Positions 31,435 through 31,515 of a DNA stretch of 31,515 nt are shown one piece after another (the first letter of the stretch is position 1; each line of letters opens with the position of its first letter). The notes beneath the pieces are model-generated. The model saw nothing but the letters and a program-made list of their open reading frames with translations, was not told the origin of the DNA and ran no database searches. Source of the stretch: an uncultured Treponema sp. (GTDB lineage: Bacteria; Spirochaetota; Spirochaetia; Treponematales; Treponemataceae); the NCBI GenBank assembly GCA_938039145.1, contig CALHVG010000019.1:1-31515 (forward strand), in the 5' to 3' direction. Made by a program: the position numbers and the translations under genes.

Positions 31435-31481
31435 TTCATAACCATCTCTAAAACATTTTCGACAAAAAGGAGTTGAAGAAA

Positions 31482-31515
31482 GTGCCAAACTACACTATTG
31501 TTACCCCCCCCCCCC
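31482..31515 (+). CDS. Start of a gene cut off in a poly-C tract (partial)
   Basis: GTG at 31482 follows AAGGAG (31467-31472) by nine bases and a promoter at 31407-31434. Eight codons (reading VPNYTIVT with GTG as V) lead into a run of C that would encode proline in frame. Function cannot be told. A C tract inside the first codons would let slippage switch the reading frame on and off. Confidence 0.45.
   Translation, partial: MPNYTIVTPPP
31504..31515. repeat. Poly-C tract at right contig end
   Basis: Twelve consecutive C to the end of the window, starting at codon 8 of the partial gene. True length unknown. Confidence 0.6.

Larger units (their letters stand above)
30869..31480. other. Gene-free repeat region
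   Basis: About 610 bases without a supported gene. Left to right: an AT-rich inverted repeat, a GC-rich hairpin, three tandem units of about 100 bp, and a promoter for the gene at the right end. Reading frames on the minus strand come from the repeats. Confidence 0.7.

Noticed and set aside
31222..31488. 88-codon minus-strand ORF
   Set aside because: Its sequence is two copies of the same peptide produced by the tandem DNA repeats, it covers the promoter of the right-end gene and lacks a ribosome binding site.

Overview
The window looks like a contig from a host-associated spirochaete, most likely a Treponema-type gut or oral species. Base composition is moderately A+T-rich. The gene set fits: bactofilin with an M23 peptidase, PSP1/RicT with YaaR, an orphan PTS EIIA, small outer-membrane beta-barrels, and ClpA/ClpS. 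No rRNA, phage, transposase or CRISPR array was seen. Assignment to genus is inference from gene content; there is no marker gene here. Both ends are homopolymers: 17 G at the left and 12 C at the right.

Layout. 1-800: an outer-membrane barrel gene behind the poly-G tract. 841-3584: a phospholipid-type acyltransferase, a HAD nucleotidase and an HD-domain nucleotidase. 3681-5955: a two-gene operon of a CYTH protein and the EF-P rhamnosyltransferase EarP; earP carries an in-frame MITE-like insert. 6027-7065: a DUF2147 exported protein and an ACT-domain protein. 7197-9997: clpS-clpA. 10087-13098: rex-like, serC, serA, with a 28-bp perfect palindrome next to the promoter. 13307-15380: a lytic transglycosylase, an unknown gene and ptsN. 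15631-16346: tRNA-Ile(CAU) and ogt. 16521-19457: M23 peptidase, bactofilin, YaaR family and RicT (PSP1). 19659-21421: tatD and dusB. 21658-24772: Lrp/AsnC regulator, aminotransferase and TPR protein. 24784-27230: a metallopeptidase, an exported unknown and rsmG, tightly coupled. 27459-28940: tandemly duplicated barrel proteins. 28937-30868: rsmE and a 3-hydroxyacyl-CoA dehydrogenase. 30869-31480: a gene-free repeat region with three roughly 100-bp tandem units, each holding a palindrome, leading to the promoter and first codons of a gene that runs into the poly-C end.

The strongest unexplained signal is structural. At least nine genes have a -10-like hexamer ending only 5-8 bases before the ATG, two of them with a good -35 at 17-bp spacing. 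This implies leaderless mRNAs, while operon-internal genes use ordinary GGAG-type ribosome binding sites. Other signals worth attention are the homopolymer next to surface-protein genes (possible phase variation), the coding-sequence insert in earP, and the tandem palindromes whose core is inverted between neighbouring copies.
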